64,000 nucleotides of DNA from Sphingomonadales bacterium (GCA_027483465.1 JAIXUQ010000087.1:26320-90319), one strand, 5' to 3'; positions 34,149 to 43,172 are shown, numbered from the stretch's first letter. Translations and numbers: made by a program. The notes: a model not told the origin generated them from the letters alone.

Positions 34149-35164
34149 CGCTGCACCGTCACCGGTGTGTCGCTGCCGTCGGGCGTGGCGCGGGTGGCGC
34201 CGGCACTGGCCCTGAGGCCGCGCGCCGTCAGTGCATCGGCCAGCGCCTGGGCCTCGCCGGCGCCGCCGGCCACGCCGGCGACCAGCCCGCCGGCCGGCGT
34301 GTAGCGCAGGGAGGCCAGCGCGCTGCCGGGGCGGGTGGCGATCGCTTCCACCACCGGGCCAGCGAGCGCGCCCAGCCCGCCATCGGCGCCGCGCTGCCGG
34401 GCGAGTGCGGCCAGCGCCGCGGCCGGATCATCGGCCCCGGCCGGCAGCAAGCCGGCGGCGACGCCGGCGGCTTCGGCGCGGGCCGCCCCGGCAGCGCGCT
34501 TCGCCTGCACCAGCGCCGCCACATCGCCGGCCAGCCACAGGCCGGCCAGCGTGGCGGCCAGCAGGCCCAGGCGGCGGCCAAGGCCGGGTGGCGGCTGCCA
34601 GCGCGACACCGGCGCGAAATCGCCGCACAACAGGTTGAGCGGCGGCTCCGCTTCGGACGCGAAATCGGCCGCCGTGGTGGCGGCATCGCCCAGCAGCACG
34701 GCGGCCAGCCCGGCTTCGGCGGCAAAACCCTGATCGGCGGCGCGGGCCACCACGCGATCACCGCCGCGCCACACCGCAAAGCCGGTGGCCGGCGCCGGCA
34801 ACAGCAGCGGTTCGGGCAGGATCAGGCTGGGTGTGAGGCCGGCGGCGGCCAGTTCGGCCAGCCAGCCGGCCATGGTGGCGCGTGCCACCACCGCCACCGG
34901 GCGAAGGCCGCTGCCGGCCGCCACGGCAATATGGGGATCGGCTTCGGCCAGCGCCTCGCCCAGCAACAGCCGCGCCGCCGCTGCCGCCTGGGCCGGGGCC
35001 AGCGCCGGCAGATCCAGCCAGTGCAGCGCCACCGCCTCCCCGGGCACCACCAGCAGCAGCGGTTCGCCGGGGGTGGCCGGGGGCAGGCCTTCGCCGCTGG
35101 CCAGCACGCGCCGGCCATCCAGCCGTTGCCAGTGCGGCGCTGGGGCAAGGAAAAGGCGGATCAT
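34145..35164 (-). CDS. gspL: type II secretion system protein L
   Basis: A 339-residue bitopic protein that recruits the GspE ATPase. The cytoplasmic actin-like domain is residues 1-200 (ALHWLDLPALAPAQAAAAAR), one transmembrane helix lies at about 203-220 (LGLLAATLAGLWLAGDVAAL) and a periplasmic ferredoxin-like domain follows. The overlaps with gspK and gspM are ATGA. The family call relies on layout and position as well as sequence. Confidence 0.85.
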   Translation of the reverse strand: MIRLFLAPAPHWQRLDGRRVLASGEGLPPATPGEPLLLVVPGEAVALHWLDLPALAPAQAAAAARLLLGEALAEADPHIAVAAGSGLRPVAVVARATMAGWLAELAAAGLTPSLILPEPLLLPAPATGFAVWRGGDRVVARAADQGFAAEAGLAAVLLGDAATTAADFASEAEPPLNLLCGDFAPVSRWQPPPGLGRRLGLLAATLAGLWLAGDVAALVQAKRAAGAARAEAAGVAAGLLPAGADDPAAALAALARQRGADGGLGALAGPVVEAIATRPGSALASLRYTPAGGLVAGVAGGAGEAQALADALTARGLRASAGATRATPDGSDTPVTVQR

Positions 35165-36102
35165 TGCTCTGGCCCCCAGCGGCGCACCAGCAGCCGCGCC
35201 GGCCTGGTGCCGGCATCGAACAGCCCGGTGGCCTCCAGTGGCAGGCCGGGGCCGGCGTTGGCAAGGGTGAAGGCCACGAAGCGATCGCGCACCGCCACCT
35301 GGCGCAGCACATCGGCCGGCAACGTCCGCCCGGCCATCAGCGGCTGGCTCCAGAATTCATCCGGAGTGCGCCAGCCTTCGACCGGCCGGGCCGCAATCGC
35401 ATCGCGGGCGGTGGGCAGCGGCACATTGGCCAGCGCGGCCAGCACCGGCGCATCGGCCGGCACCAGGCTGTTGACATTGGGCTGGGACAATTCGGTGTCG
35501 GGCAGGGCGCACAGATGCGGGCGGGCGCGGGCAAAGATCGCCGGTGTCACCCCGGCCACCGCGCGCCACTCGCTCACCTCGGCCAGCGGCAGGCCGGCGG
35601 TGCGATAGGGCACGGCCGCCCTGGCATAGGCCGGGTCTTCGGCGCCGCCGCTGCCGGGCTGGCTGTCGATGTCGATCCAGTCGGCCGTGGCGCTGGCGAT
35701 GCGGGCGGCCTCATCGCCGGGCACATCCAGAAGGGTGAGCAGCCGGGCCAGTTGCTCCACGCCCAGCGGCCGGGTGGCGGTGCGCCCGGCCGGGCCGATC
35801 GCCACGCTGTTGAGATTGAAGCAATTGCCGCCGGGCGCCAGCTGCACCAGCGCCGGCCCGGCTGGCGTCTCCAGCCGGAAGGCACCGGCGGGCAGTGCCG
35901 GCAGCGGCAGGCGCGCCGCGATCATCGGCTCGGCGGCCAGCGCCGCGCTCTGGCCGGCGGCCACCGCGCTGCGGCTGGCATCAAGATGGCGGGCCAGCCG
36001 CAGCCGATCGAACAGGCTGGTGGACAGCGCCGCCATGATGCCAACCAGCACCAGCACGTTGATCAGCGCGGCGCCGCGCTCGGTGGGGCGGGGTGGCGGC
36101 AT
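35161..36102 (-). CDS. gspK: minor pseudopilin GspK
   Basis: A 313-residue minor pseudopilin at the tip of the T2SS pseudopilus. ATG 36102 overlaps the gspJ stop by one base. The leader MPPPRPTERG is cut before AALINVLVLVGIMAAL. The usual Glu at +5 is missing (Asn), as is typical for GspK. The large alpha-helical insert domain contains ATADWIDIDSQPGSGGAEDP, the region that holds calcium ligands in the family, and PNVNSLVPADAPVLAAL. Confidence 0.9.
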   Translation of the reverse strand: MPPPRPTERGAALINVLVLVGIMAALSTSLFDRLRLARHLDASRSAVAAGQSAALAAEPMIAARLPLPALPAGAFRLETPAGPALVQLAPGGNCFNLNSVAIGPAGRTATRPLGVEQLARLLTLLDVPGDEAARIASATADWIDIDSQPGSGGAEDPAYARAAVPYRTAGLPLAEVSEWRAVAGVTPAIFARARPHLCALPDTELSQPNVNSLVPADAPVLAALANVPLPTARDAIAARPVEGWRTPDEFWSQPLMAGRTLPADVLRQVAVRDRFVAFTLANAGPGLPLEATGLFDAGTRPARLLVRRWGPEQ

Positions 36103-36683
36103 CAGGGCGTGCCCCCCGGCCCCATCGGCACCACCAGCCGGATGCGGCCAATCTCCGGCCCCTCCAGCATGAGTTCCAGCGCGCGCGGCAGCGCCTGGGG
36201 ATCGGGATTGGTCCATCCGGCCTGCCAGCCGCGCCCATCATGCACCCGCATCGCCACGGCCGAAACGCCGCCCAGCAGCACGCTGGCCTCTCCTTCGGCC
36301 ACACCATCCAGCATCGGCGCGGGGCGGCGCACCAGTGCGCCACCCTCAACTGACCAACGCACCCGTTGCAGGGAGGCGCGCGGCATGCCGGCCGGATTGG
36401 CCCAGCCGCGCCGCACCAGCGTGAACAGCGCGCCGTCACCGCCGCTGAAGGCGGCATGGGTGCGGCCTTCGCCATCGCGCCACGGCCGTGGTGCAGCCTG
36501 GGCGGCATCGGCCATCAGCAGCGCCTGGGTGCGGGCCAGCGCGCCGGCGCCATCGGCCAGCCGGGTCGCGGCGTCGCTGGCAGCCACGCTGCCGGCCAGC
36601 AGCGCGGTGCCGGCGCTGGCCATGAGGCCGAAAATGGCCAGGCCCACCAGCAGCTCGATCAGGGTGAAGCCGTTGCGGATCAT
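36102..36683 (-). CDS. gspJ: minor pseudopilin GspJ
   Basis: A 193-residue pseudopilin. ATG 36683 overlaps the gspI stop (ATGA). The short leader MIRNG is cut before FTLIELLVGLAIFGLMAS, with Glu at +5. The C-terminal part (VRWSVEGGALVRRPAPMLDG) has the beta-rich GspJ head that packs with GspI and GspK. Confidence 0.9.
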   Translation of the reverse strand: MIRNGFTLIELLVGLAIFGLMASAGTALLAGSVAASDAATRLADGAGALARTQALLMADAAQAAPRPWRDGEGRTHAAFSGGDGALFTLVRRGWANPAGMPRASLQRVRWSVEGGALVRRPAPMLDGVAEGEASVLLGGVSAVAMRVHDGRGWQAGWTNPDPQALPRALELMLEGPEIGRIRLVVPMGPGGTP

Positions 36684-37030
36684 CGCCGGCTCCACAACAG
36701 CCGGTCGCTGGCGATGGTCTGGCCGGCGGCGCCGCGCACATCGACGGCGATCAGGATGGTGCCGGGATCGGGGCCGGGGCTGGTGCGGCGCACCCAGGCC
36801 CATTCGCGCCGGCCGGCGCGTTCCTGCCCGGCGGCCGGCCCGGGGGCGGTGGGGGAAAGCCAGGCCTCCAGCGCCTGGTTGCGGGCGACGATGGCGGCCT
36901 CCCCCCGTTCGGCCAGTGTGGTGGCGCTGGCCAGGCTCACCCCTTGCAGGCGGATCAGCGCGACCGCGGCCAGGCCGAAGATGGCCAGCGCCACCATCAC
37001 CTCAACCAGCGAGAAGCCCTCAGCGCGCAT
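36680..37030 (-). CDS. gspI: minor pseudopilin GspI
   Basis: A 116-residue pseudopilin with leader MRAEG cut before FSLVEVMVALAIFGLAAVAL. The C-terminal head ends LLWSRR. It overlaps gspH by 11 bp and gspJ by 4 bp. GspI starts assembly of the tip complex. Confidence 0.9.
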   Translation of the reverse strand: MRAEGFSLVEVMVALAIFGLAAVALIRLQGVSLASATTLAERGEAAIVARNQALEAWLSPTAPGPAAGQERAGRREWAWVRRTSPGPDPGTILIAVDVRGAAGQTIASDRLLWSRR

Positions 37031-37448
37031 GGACCGCTCCGGCGGCGCTGATCGTCACGCTGGCGCTGGCGCTGTCTTGCTGCACCGTCAGCCGCGCCGG
37101 GCTGGCCAGGCCGGTGGGATCGAAGATGATGGCGCCTTCCGGCTCGCTGATCAGGCGCTGGCCGGCTGGCAGGCGCACCGCCGGCTGGCCGGCCGCCTGC
37201 CAGCCCTGCGCAGCGGGCATCACCTGCACCGGCCGGCCCGACAGGATGGCGGCATCGCGCGCGGCATTCATGTGGGCGGCCAGCCGCTGGGCGCTGCGGC
37301 GCACATCATCGCCGTCGCCCGGCAGGCTGAGCACCACGGCCGCCGCGGCAATGCCGATGATGGCGATCACCACCACCAGCTCCACCAGCGTGAAGCCGGC
37401 CGCACGCCGCCTTGGCGGGGCGTCACAGGTTCCAGTTGCCGATGTCAT
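37020..37448 (-). CDS. gspH: minor pseudopilin GspH
   Basis: A 142-residue pseudopilin. ATG 37448 follows GGAG and overlaps the end of gspG by 26 bp; no better in-frame start lies between it and the cleavage site. The leader of 18 residues ends RRRAAG before FTLVELVVVIAIIGIAAAA. The head domain includes AAHMNAARDAAILSGRPVQV, typical of GspH. Confidence 0.86.
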   Translation of the reverse strand: MTSATGTCDAPPRRRAAGFTLVELVVVIAIIGIAAAAVVLSLPGDGDDVRRSAQRLAAHMNAARDAAILSGRPVQVMPAAQGWQAAGQPAVRLPAGQRLISEPEGAIIFDPTGLASPARLTVQQDSASASVTISAAGAVHAR

Positions 37449-37899
37449 CACCGTCGGCTCCGGGCCCGGTCTTGCCATCCGGCCCCATCGACCAGACATC
37501 GAACGGCCCGCTGCGGCCGGGGGCGGCATAGCGATAGGGATGACCCCAGGGATCATTGGGCAGCCGGCTGAGATAGCCGCCGGGGCGATAGCGTTCGGGC
37601 TGGGCCAGCCCGCCGGGCGGCGCCTTCAGCGCGTCCAGCCCTTCGGCGGTGCTGGGAAACGCCATCTGATCGGCGCGATAGGCGGTGAGCGCGGTTTCCA
37701 GCGCGGCGATATCGGCGCGGGCGCGGGTGGAGGCGGCCTTGTCCACATCGGGCAGCACGTTGATCACCACCACGGTGGTGAGGATGCCGATGATCACGAT
37801 CACCACCATCAGTTCGATGAGGGTGAAGCCGTTGATCCTCCCCCCCTGGGGGAGGTGCCCGCAGGGCGGAGGGGGCTGGGGGCGGCGGGCGGTCTTCAT
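37423..37899 (-). CDS. gspG: major pseudopilin GspG with repeat-derived leader
   Basis: A 158-residue major pseudopilin. ATG 37899 overlaps the gspF stop (ATGA), so this start is secure. Cleavage is predicted at G24/F25 in INGFTLIELMVVIVIIGILT. The leader is 24 residues, much longer than the usual 5-10, because residues 9-22 (PPPPCGHLPQGGRI) are encoded by a copy of the palindromic repeat family at 19.1-19.5 kb. The C-terminal part (LPNDPWGHPYRYAAPGRSGPFDVWSMGPDG) carries the conserved calcium-binding region of GspG. No alternative start exists between the repeat and the cleavage site. Confidence 0.93.
   Translation of the reverse strand: MKTARRPQPPPPCGHLPQGGRINGFTLIELMVVIVIIGILTTVVVINVLPDVDKAASTRARADIAALETALTAYRADQMAFPSTAEGLDALKAPPGGLAQPERYRPGGYLSRLPNDPWGHPYRYAAPGRSGPFDVWSMGPDGKTGPGADGDDIGNWNL
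37834..37876. repeat. palindromic repeat unit inside the gspG leader
   Basis: A forward unit of the family found at 19090-19545: GATCCTCC, then GGGGGAGGTGCCCGCAGGGC and GGAGGGGGC. It is in frame, has no stop codon, and lies between the gspG start codon and its prepilin cleavage site. Confidence 0.9.
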
Positions 37900-39107
37900 G
37901 CGCTGGCCAGGCTTTCCAGTTGCAGGATGGGGAGCAGGATGGCGAGGACGATCACCGCCACCGCGCCGCCCATCACCAGGATGATCGCTGGTTCCAGCAG
38001 GGCAAGCGCAGCGCGGGTGGCGGCTTCATGCTCACGCTCAAGGGCATCGGCACCGCGATCAAGCATGATATCCAGCCGCCCGGCGCTTTCGCCGCCGGCC
38101 GCCATCGCGACCAGCAGCGGCGGCAGGATGGCCGCCCGCTTCATCGCGGCGGTCAGGCTGGCGCCCTCGCTGATATCGTCGGCCATCTGCGCCACGCGGG
38201 CGCGGATCTCATGATTGCCGATGGTGGGCAGGGTGAGCTTGAGCCCGTCAACGATCGGCAGACGGCTGGCCACCATCATCGCCAGCGTGCGCGCCAGCCG
38301 GGCGGCCTGCCAGTTGCGGATCAGCCGCCCGGCCAGCGGCAACGTGAGCAGGCGGGCATCGATGCGGCGGCGGCTGGCGGGATCGGCCAGCGCGCGCGCC
38401 AGCACCATGGCCGCGCCGCCCAGCAGCAGTGCCAGCAGCCACCACCAGCCGGCGATCAGATCGGACAGGCCAACCACGATGCGGGTGAGCAGCGGCAGGG
38501 TCTGGCCGATATCGGCGAACTGTTCGGCGATGCGCGGCACCACGAAGGCCATCAGCGCCGTCACCGCCAGTGTGGCCACCACTGCCAGCGCTGCCGGATA
38601 GGCCAGCGCCGCCAGCAGCTTGCCGCGCAATTCGGCCTGCGCTTCCAGCAGGGCGGCCAGCCGTTCCAGCAGGGTGGGCAGGGTGCCGGCGCCTTCGCCC
38701 GCGGCCACCATGGCGCGGTAGAGCGGCGGGAAGCTGGCCGCTTCCTGGGCCATGGCTTCGGAGAGGCGGCGGCCTTCCACCACGGCACCGTGCACGCTGG
38801 CGATCACGGCGGCGGCGCCGTCGCGGCGGCCTTCGCTTTCGGCCTGGATGCGGATGGTGCGCAGTGCCTCTTCCAACGGCGCCACAGCGGCCAGGGTGGC
38901 CAGTTGCCGGGTGAACAGCGCCAGCGCGGCCGGCTTCAGGCGGCGGCTGCGCGCCGGCTGGCTGGCGGCGGCCAGCGGCTCAAGGCGCACCGGAAACAGC
39001 TTGCGGCCCAGCAGATCGGCGCGCGCCGCCTCGCGGTTGGCCGCCGCGATGCGGCCCCGGCGCGGCTGGCCGGCGCTGTCGAGCGCTTCCCACGCCCATT
39101 CAGCCAT
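37896..39107 (-). CDS. gspF: type II secretion system inner-membrane platform protein F
   Basis: A 403-residue polytopic protein at the centre of the T2SS platform. The N-terminal MAEWAWEALDSAGQPRRGRI is typical, followed by two homologous cytoplasmic domains (FTRQLATLAAVAPLEEALRT and [19 protein letters not shown]) and three membrane helices (near 165-190, 215-240 and 375-400). It overlaps gspE by 8 bp and gspG by 4 bp. Confidence 0.92.
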   Translation of the reverse strand: MAEWAWEALDSAGQPRRGRIAAANREAARADLLGRKLFPVRLEPLAAASQPARSRRLKPAALALFTRQLATLAAVAPLEEALRTIRIQAESEGRRDGAAAVIASVHGAVVEGRRLSEAMAQEAASFPPLYRAMVAAGEGAGTLPTLLERLAALLEAQAELRGKLLAALAYPAALAVVATLAVTALMAFVVPRIAEQFADIGQTLPLLTRIVVGLSDLIAGWWWLLALLLGGAAMVLARALADPASRRRIDARLLTLPLAGRLIRNWQAARLARTLAMMVASRLPIVDGLKLTLPTIGNHEIRARVAQMADDISEGASLTAAMKRAAILPPLLVAMAAGGESAGRLDIMLDRGADALEREHEAATRAALALLEPAIILVMGGAVAVIVLAILLPILQLESLASA

Positions 39108-40527
39108 TGTCGCCCCCGATCACCCGCAGCGCCTCGGCCGGGCTGGTCAGGCCGGTGGCCACGGCGTGGGCGGCCACCGCCACCAGCCCCTCGCTGGCCC
39201 CGGCCAGTTCGGCGGCGCTGGCCCCGGCGTTGATCTGGGCGGCCAGCGCATCGTTCATGCGGATGAGATCATACAGGCCCACCCGGCCCTGCCAGCCGCT
39301 GTGGCCACAGGCATCGCAGCCGGGCGCCGCCCAGTTGGCGGTGCCTGCGGCCAAGCCCAGCGCCGCCAGCGTGGCCGGATCGGCCGCCACCGGCGCCCGG
39401 CAATGGGGGCACAGGCGGCGCACCAGCCGCTGCGCCAGCACGGCGCGCACCGTGGCGGCGAGCAGAAACGGCTCGATGCCGAAATCGCGCAGCCGGGTGA
39501 TGGCGCTGGCGGCATCATTGGTATGCAGCGATGACAGCACGAGATGGCCGGTGAGGGCGGCCTGCACGGCGATCTGTGCGGTTTCGGCATCGCGGATTTC
39601 GCCCACCATCACCACATCAGGGTCTTGCCGCAGGATGGCGCGCAGGCCGGCGGCAAAGCTGAGGCCCACCTTGGGGTTCACCTGGGTCTGGCCGATCCCG
39701 TCCACGGCATATTCCACCGGGTCTTCCACGGTCAGGATGTTGCGGCTGCCATCGTTGAGCAGCTTGAGCCCGGCATAGAGTGTGGTGGTCTTGCCGCTGC
39801 CGGTGGGGCCGGTGACGAGCACGAGGCCGTTGGGCGTGGCCAGCGCGGCGCGGAACGCCGCATCGATGGCCGACGGCATGCCCAGCCCGGCCAGGTCGAT
39901 GCCGGCATTGTCCTTGTCAAGCAGGCGCAGAACCACGCGTTCGCCGCCGCGCGCCGGCAGGGTGGAGACGCGCACATCCAGCCGCTTGGCCGCCAGTGCC
40001 AGTTCCATGCGGCCATCCTGCGGCAGCCGGCGCTCGGCAATATCCAGGCGGGCCATCACCTTGATGCGGCTGACCAGCAGGCTGGCAACGCCGGGCGGCA
40101 GCCGGTGCATTTCCTTGAGCTGGCCATCGATGCGCATGCGCACCACCAGCGCCGCTTCAAACGGCTCGACATGGATGTCGGACGCCTTCAGCCGGGCCGC
40201 CTCGGCGATCAGGCCGTTGATCAGGCGGATGGCCGGGGCTTCATCGTCGCTGGCCAGCAGATCCTCTGCCGATGGCAATTCCTCGGCCAGGTCCATCAGC
40301 CCGTCGGCCGCCACCGCGCCGCTGGCATAATGATCCTGCAGCAGCCGGTCGAAGGCGGCGGCGCTCACCTCGTGCAGGCGCAGCGGCCGGCCGGCGATGC
40401 GGCGCACCTCGGCCAGGGCGGCCGTGCGGCTGCCCGGCCGGCGCGCCACCTCGGCCAGATCATCGCCGGTGCCGGTGAGGATCAGGCCGTTGGCGCGGGC
40501 AAAGCCATAGGGCAGTGTGGCACTCAT
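39100..40527 (-). CDS. gspE: type II secretion ATPase E
   Basis: A 475-residue cytoplasmic ATPase that powers pseudopilus assembly. Walker A is GPTGSGKTTTLYAGLKLL, the Asp box is NILTVEDPVEY, Walker B is DPDVVMVGEIRDAETA, and the His box is TGHLVLSSLHTNDA. The zinc motif is CPHCRAP with CDACG further on, typical of GspE. It overlaps gspD by ATGA. Confidence 0.95.
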   Translation of the reverse strand: MSATLPYGFARANGLILTGTGDDLAEVARRPGSRTAALAEVRRIAGRPLRLHEVSAAAFDRLLQDHYASGAVAADGLMDLAEELPSAEDLLASDDEAPAIRLINGLIAEAARLKASDIHVEPFEAALVVRMRIDGQLKEMHRLPPGVASLLVSRIKVMARLDIAERRLPQDGRMELALAAKRLDVRVSTLPARGGERVVLRLLDKDNAGIDLAGLGMPSAIDAAFRAALATPNGLVLVTGPTGSGKTTTLYAGLKLLNDGSRNILTVEDPVEYAVDGIGQTQVNPKVGLSFAAGLRAILRQDPDVVMVGEIRDAETAQIAVQAALTGHLVLSSLHTNDAASAITRLRDFGIEPFLLAATVRAVLAQRLVRRLCPHCRAPVAADPATLAALGLAAGTANWAAPGCDACGHSGWQGRVGLYDLIRMNDALAAQINAGASAAELAGASEGLVAVAAHAVATGLTSPAEALRVIGGDNG

Positions 40528-42629
40528 TTCGGCGGCTGGGCGGGCGGTTGGGGGCCGGGGGCGCCGGGGATCGGGCTCTTCAGATAGTCGCGCACCAGCG
40601 CGTCCAGGCTGGTGTCGCTGGTGCCTTCGCGCAAAGCCTGTTCGGCGCGCACATATTGATAGCGTTCGCCGGTCAGCCGGGCGGCGTCCTCGGCGCCCTT
40701 GATGATGGTGGGGCGGATGAACACCATCAGATTGGTCTTGGTGCGGTTGCGCGAGCGGGACTGGAACAGCCGGCCCAACAGCGGGATATCGCCCAGCAGC
40801 GGCACCTTCTCGATGGCGCGGCGCTCATTCTCGTCGATCAGGCCGCCCAGCGCGATGATCTGGCCATCATCCACGGTGACGGTGGTAGCGATCTCGCGCT
40901 TGTTGAAGATCAGATCGGGCACATTTTGCGTCACCACCGCCTGGGCGATGCTGCTCACCTCCTGCCGCAGGGTGAGCTTGATGGTGCCGCCGGCGTTGAT
41001 CTGCGGGCGCACATCCAGCTGGATGCCGATATCCTGGCGCTGCACGGTGCGGAACGCATTGTCGAAATTGTTGCTGAGGGCCTGGCCGGTGGCGATCGGC
41101 ACATTCTGGCCCACCAGGATGCGGGCCTGGGCATTGTCCAGCGTGACAACCGAAGGGGTGGAGAGCACATTGGATGCCGTGTCGGCCTTCACGGCGTTGA
41201 CGACAAAGCCGAACACCGCGCCCGAACCCAGATTGCCGCCAAAGCCGAACTGGCCGCCATTGGCGTTGAGCAGGCTGTTCACCGCCGCCGTGCGCAGTTG
41301 CACGGTGGTGGCATTATCCTGCCCATAGCGTTTTTCCGACGCGATGGCGCCCGCCACCGCCAGCAGATTGGGCGCGGCATTGCTGTAGTTGGTGACCGAG
41401 AAGGGGATATTGCTGTTGCCGGTGCCGCTGAGCAGGAACTGCACGCCCAGCCGCTGGGCAGCGACATCGCTGATCTCCACGATCACCGCTTCCACCAGCA
41501 CCTGTTCGCGCCGCACATCCAGTTGCCGCACCACCTCGCCCAGCCGGCGCTGCACATCGGCGGGTGCGGCGATCACGATGGCGTTGGCGCCTTCATAGCG
41601 GGCGATCACCGCCTGGCCGCGGCCGATGCTGGCGCCGGGCACAAAGCCCGACGTGCCCAGCCCACCCTGCGGCGCCGCCGGCAGCACGGTGGCGGCGGCC
41701 GCGGCGGGCTGGGCCTGGCCCGGCTGGCCGGCATTGGCATTGCCAAAGGCGCTCTGGGCGGGCTGGGTCAGCGGCGCGGCCTGCGAGGCCGGGCTGACCG
41801 GCTGGCCCACCAACTGCTGCAGCACGGGCACCAGCTTTTCGGCATCGGCATGATTGAGGAAGATCACCCGCACGTCGCTGCCGGCGGCGGCGGCCTGGTC
41901 CAGATCGGCGATGGTGCGCGCCAGCTTGGCCAGCGTGGCCGGATCGCCGCGCAGCACCAGCGAATTGCTGGCATCCACCGGCGCCACCTGCCAGCCGCGC
42001 CCTTCGGCCGAGCCTTGCGCCACCTGGGCCAGGCTGGTGGCAATCTCGCGCGCGCCGGCATGTTTCAGCGCCACCACCCGCACCGCGGCGCGATCCTGAT
42101 CCAACTGGCGGGCCAGCGCGATGATGCGGGCGACATTGTCGGCAAAATCCGCCACGATCACCGCATTGCCGGTGCGGTTTGCCGTCACCTGGCCTTCGCG
42201 TGACACCAGCGGCCGCAGCGATTCCAGCGCCGAGGCCGCATCGATATAGTTCAGCGGCACCACGCGGGTTTCAAACCGGTCACGCCCCTGGCCAGCCGAT
42301 GGCTGGGTCGCCGCCCCGTCGATCGGGGCCACGCGGAATGCCCCGCCGGCGGCCGGGGTGACCACCAGGCCATTGGCGCGCAGGGTGGAGAGAAACAGCT
42401 CGAAATAGCCGGCCTGATCGAGCGGCCGGTCCGACACCACGGTCACCTTGCCCTGCACGCGCGGATCGATGATGAAGCTGCGCCCGGTGGCCCGCGCCAC
42501 ATCCTGGATGAAGGCGCGCACATCGGCATCACGCAGGTTGACTGTGGTTTGCGCCAGCAGCGCCGGGGCGATCAGGGGCTGTGCCAGCAGCGCCGCCGCC
42601 ATCACAAGGTGCCGGATGCGCCGCCTCAT
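40524..42629 (-). CDS. gspD: type II secretion outer-membrane secretin D
   Basis: A 701-residue secretin forming the outer-membrane channel. It has a signal peptide (VMAAALLAQPLIAPALLAQ), an N0 domain (VNLRDADVRAFIQDVARATG), three N-domains (VPLNYIDAASALESLRPLVS, VVALKHAGAREIATSLAQVA, VIFLNHADAEKLVPVLQQLV) with an Ala/Gln/Pro-rich linker, and the secretin core ending KVPLLGDIPLLGRLF. The C-terminal tail is short and no pilotin gene is seen nearby. It overlaps gspC and gspE by ATGA each. Confidence 0.95.
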   Translation of the reverse strand: MRRRIRHLVMAAALLAQPLIAPALLAQTTVNLRDADVRAFIQDVARATGRSFIIDPRVQGKVTVVSDRPLDQAGYFELFLSTLRANGLVVTPAAGGAFRVAPIDGAATQPSAGQGRDRFETRVVPLNYIDAASALESLRPLVSREGQVTANRTGNAVIVADFADNVARIIALARQLDQDRAAVRVVALKHAGAREIATSLAQVAQGSAEGRGWQVAPVDASNSLVLRGDPATLAKLARTIADLDQAAAAGSDVRVIFLNHADAEKLVPVLQQLVGQPVSPASQAAPLTQPAQSAFGNANAGQPGQAQPAAAAATVLPAAPQGGLGTSGFVPGASIGRGQAVIARYEGANAIVIAAPADVQRRLGEVVRQLDVRREQVLVEAVIVEISDVAAQRLGVQFLLSGTGNSNIPFSVTNYSNAAPNLLAVAGAIASEKRYGQDNATTVQLRTAAVNSLLNANGGQFGFGGNLGSGAVFGFVVNAVKADTASNVLSTPSVVTLDNAQARILVGQNVPIATGQALSNNFDNAFRTVQRQDIGIQLDVRPQINAGGTIKLTLRQEVSSIAQAVVTQNVPDLIFNKREIATTVTVDDGQIIALGGLIDENERRAIEKVPLLGDIPLLGRLFQSRSRNRTKTNLMVFIRPTIIKGAEDAARLTGERYQYVRAEQALREGTSDTSLDALVRDYLKSPIPGAPGPQPPAQPPK

Positions 42630-43105
42630 TTGCCGTCCTGCCCGGGCGCCGGCCCGCTTTCATCGATGTACAATGTCTCGCGCGCGCCGCCGCGATCCAG
42701 CGTCACACTGTCAAACGCCACCGCCACCAGCCGCACGCCCGGCATGATCTCGTCGCCGGTGGCAAAGCTTTGCTGCTGGCCATCGGGCGTGGCGATGATC
42801 GCCGAACCGCGCCCGGCGGCGGCATCCACGCGCGTGCCAACCAACGCCAGATCAAGGCTGGAGACGGCATCGGCCGGCACCTCACCCTGCGGGAAGAAGG
42901 GATCAACCGCCACCCCGGCCAGCGAAGGCGGAGCCGGGGCCTGCCAATCGCCCAGCGCCCCGGCCGGGGTGATTGCCAGCCAGACGGCGCGCGCCAGCAC
43001 CAGCCCGGCGATGGCCCAGCCCAGCGCCTCGCCCGCCCGCATCAGCCGGGCCGGCCAGTCTGGCGGTGCATTCTCGTTGCGGATCAGCGGCTGGTCCCCC
43101 GACAT
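42626..43105 (-). CDS. gspC: type II secretion system protein C, short form without PDZ
   Basis: A 159-residue bitopic protein linking platform and secretin. ATG 43105 is used; an upstream frame is possible. It has one membrane helix (LGWAIAGLVLARAVWLAITP) and a GspC homology region (LDLALVGTRVDAAAGRGSAI, YIDESGPAPG). The PDZ or coiled-coil domain that normally follows is missing, and a separate gene at the other end of the operon supplies a PDZ-bearing version. This is the first gene of the T2SS operon. Confidence 0.88.
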   Translation of the reverse strand: MSGDQPLIRNENAPPDWPARLMRAGEALGWAIAGLVLARAVWLAITPAGALGDWQAPAPPSLAGVAVDPFFPQGEVPADAVSSLDLALVGTRVDAAAGRGSAIIATPDGQQQSFATGDEIMPGVRLVAVAFDSVTLDRGGARETLYIDESGPAPGQDGK

Positions 43106-43172
43106 GCGTGCACTTCCGTCGGCCTGCAGCCTAATCGGATTCGGCAATTGTTACAGCCCCTATCGGCGGCAT

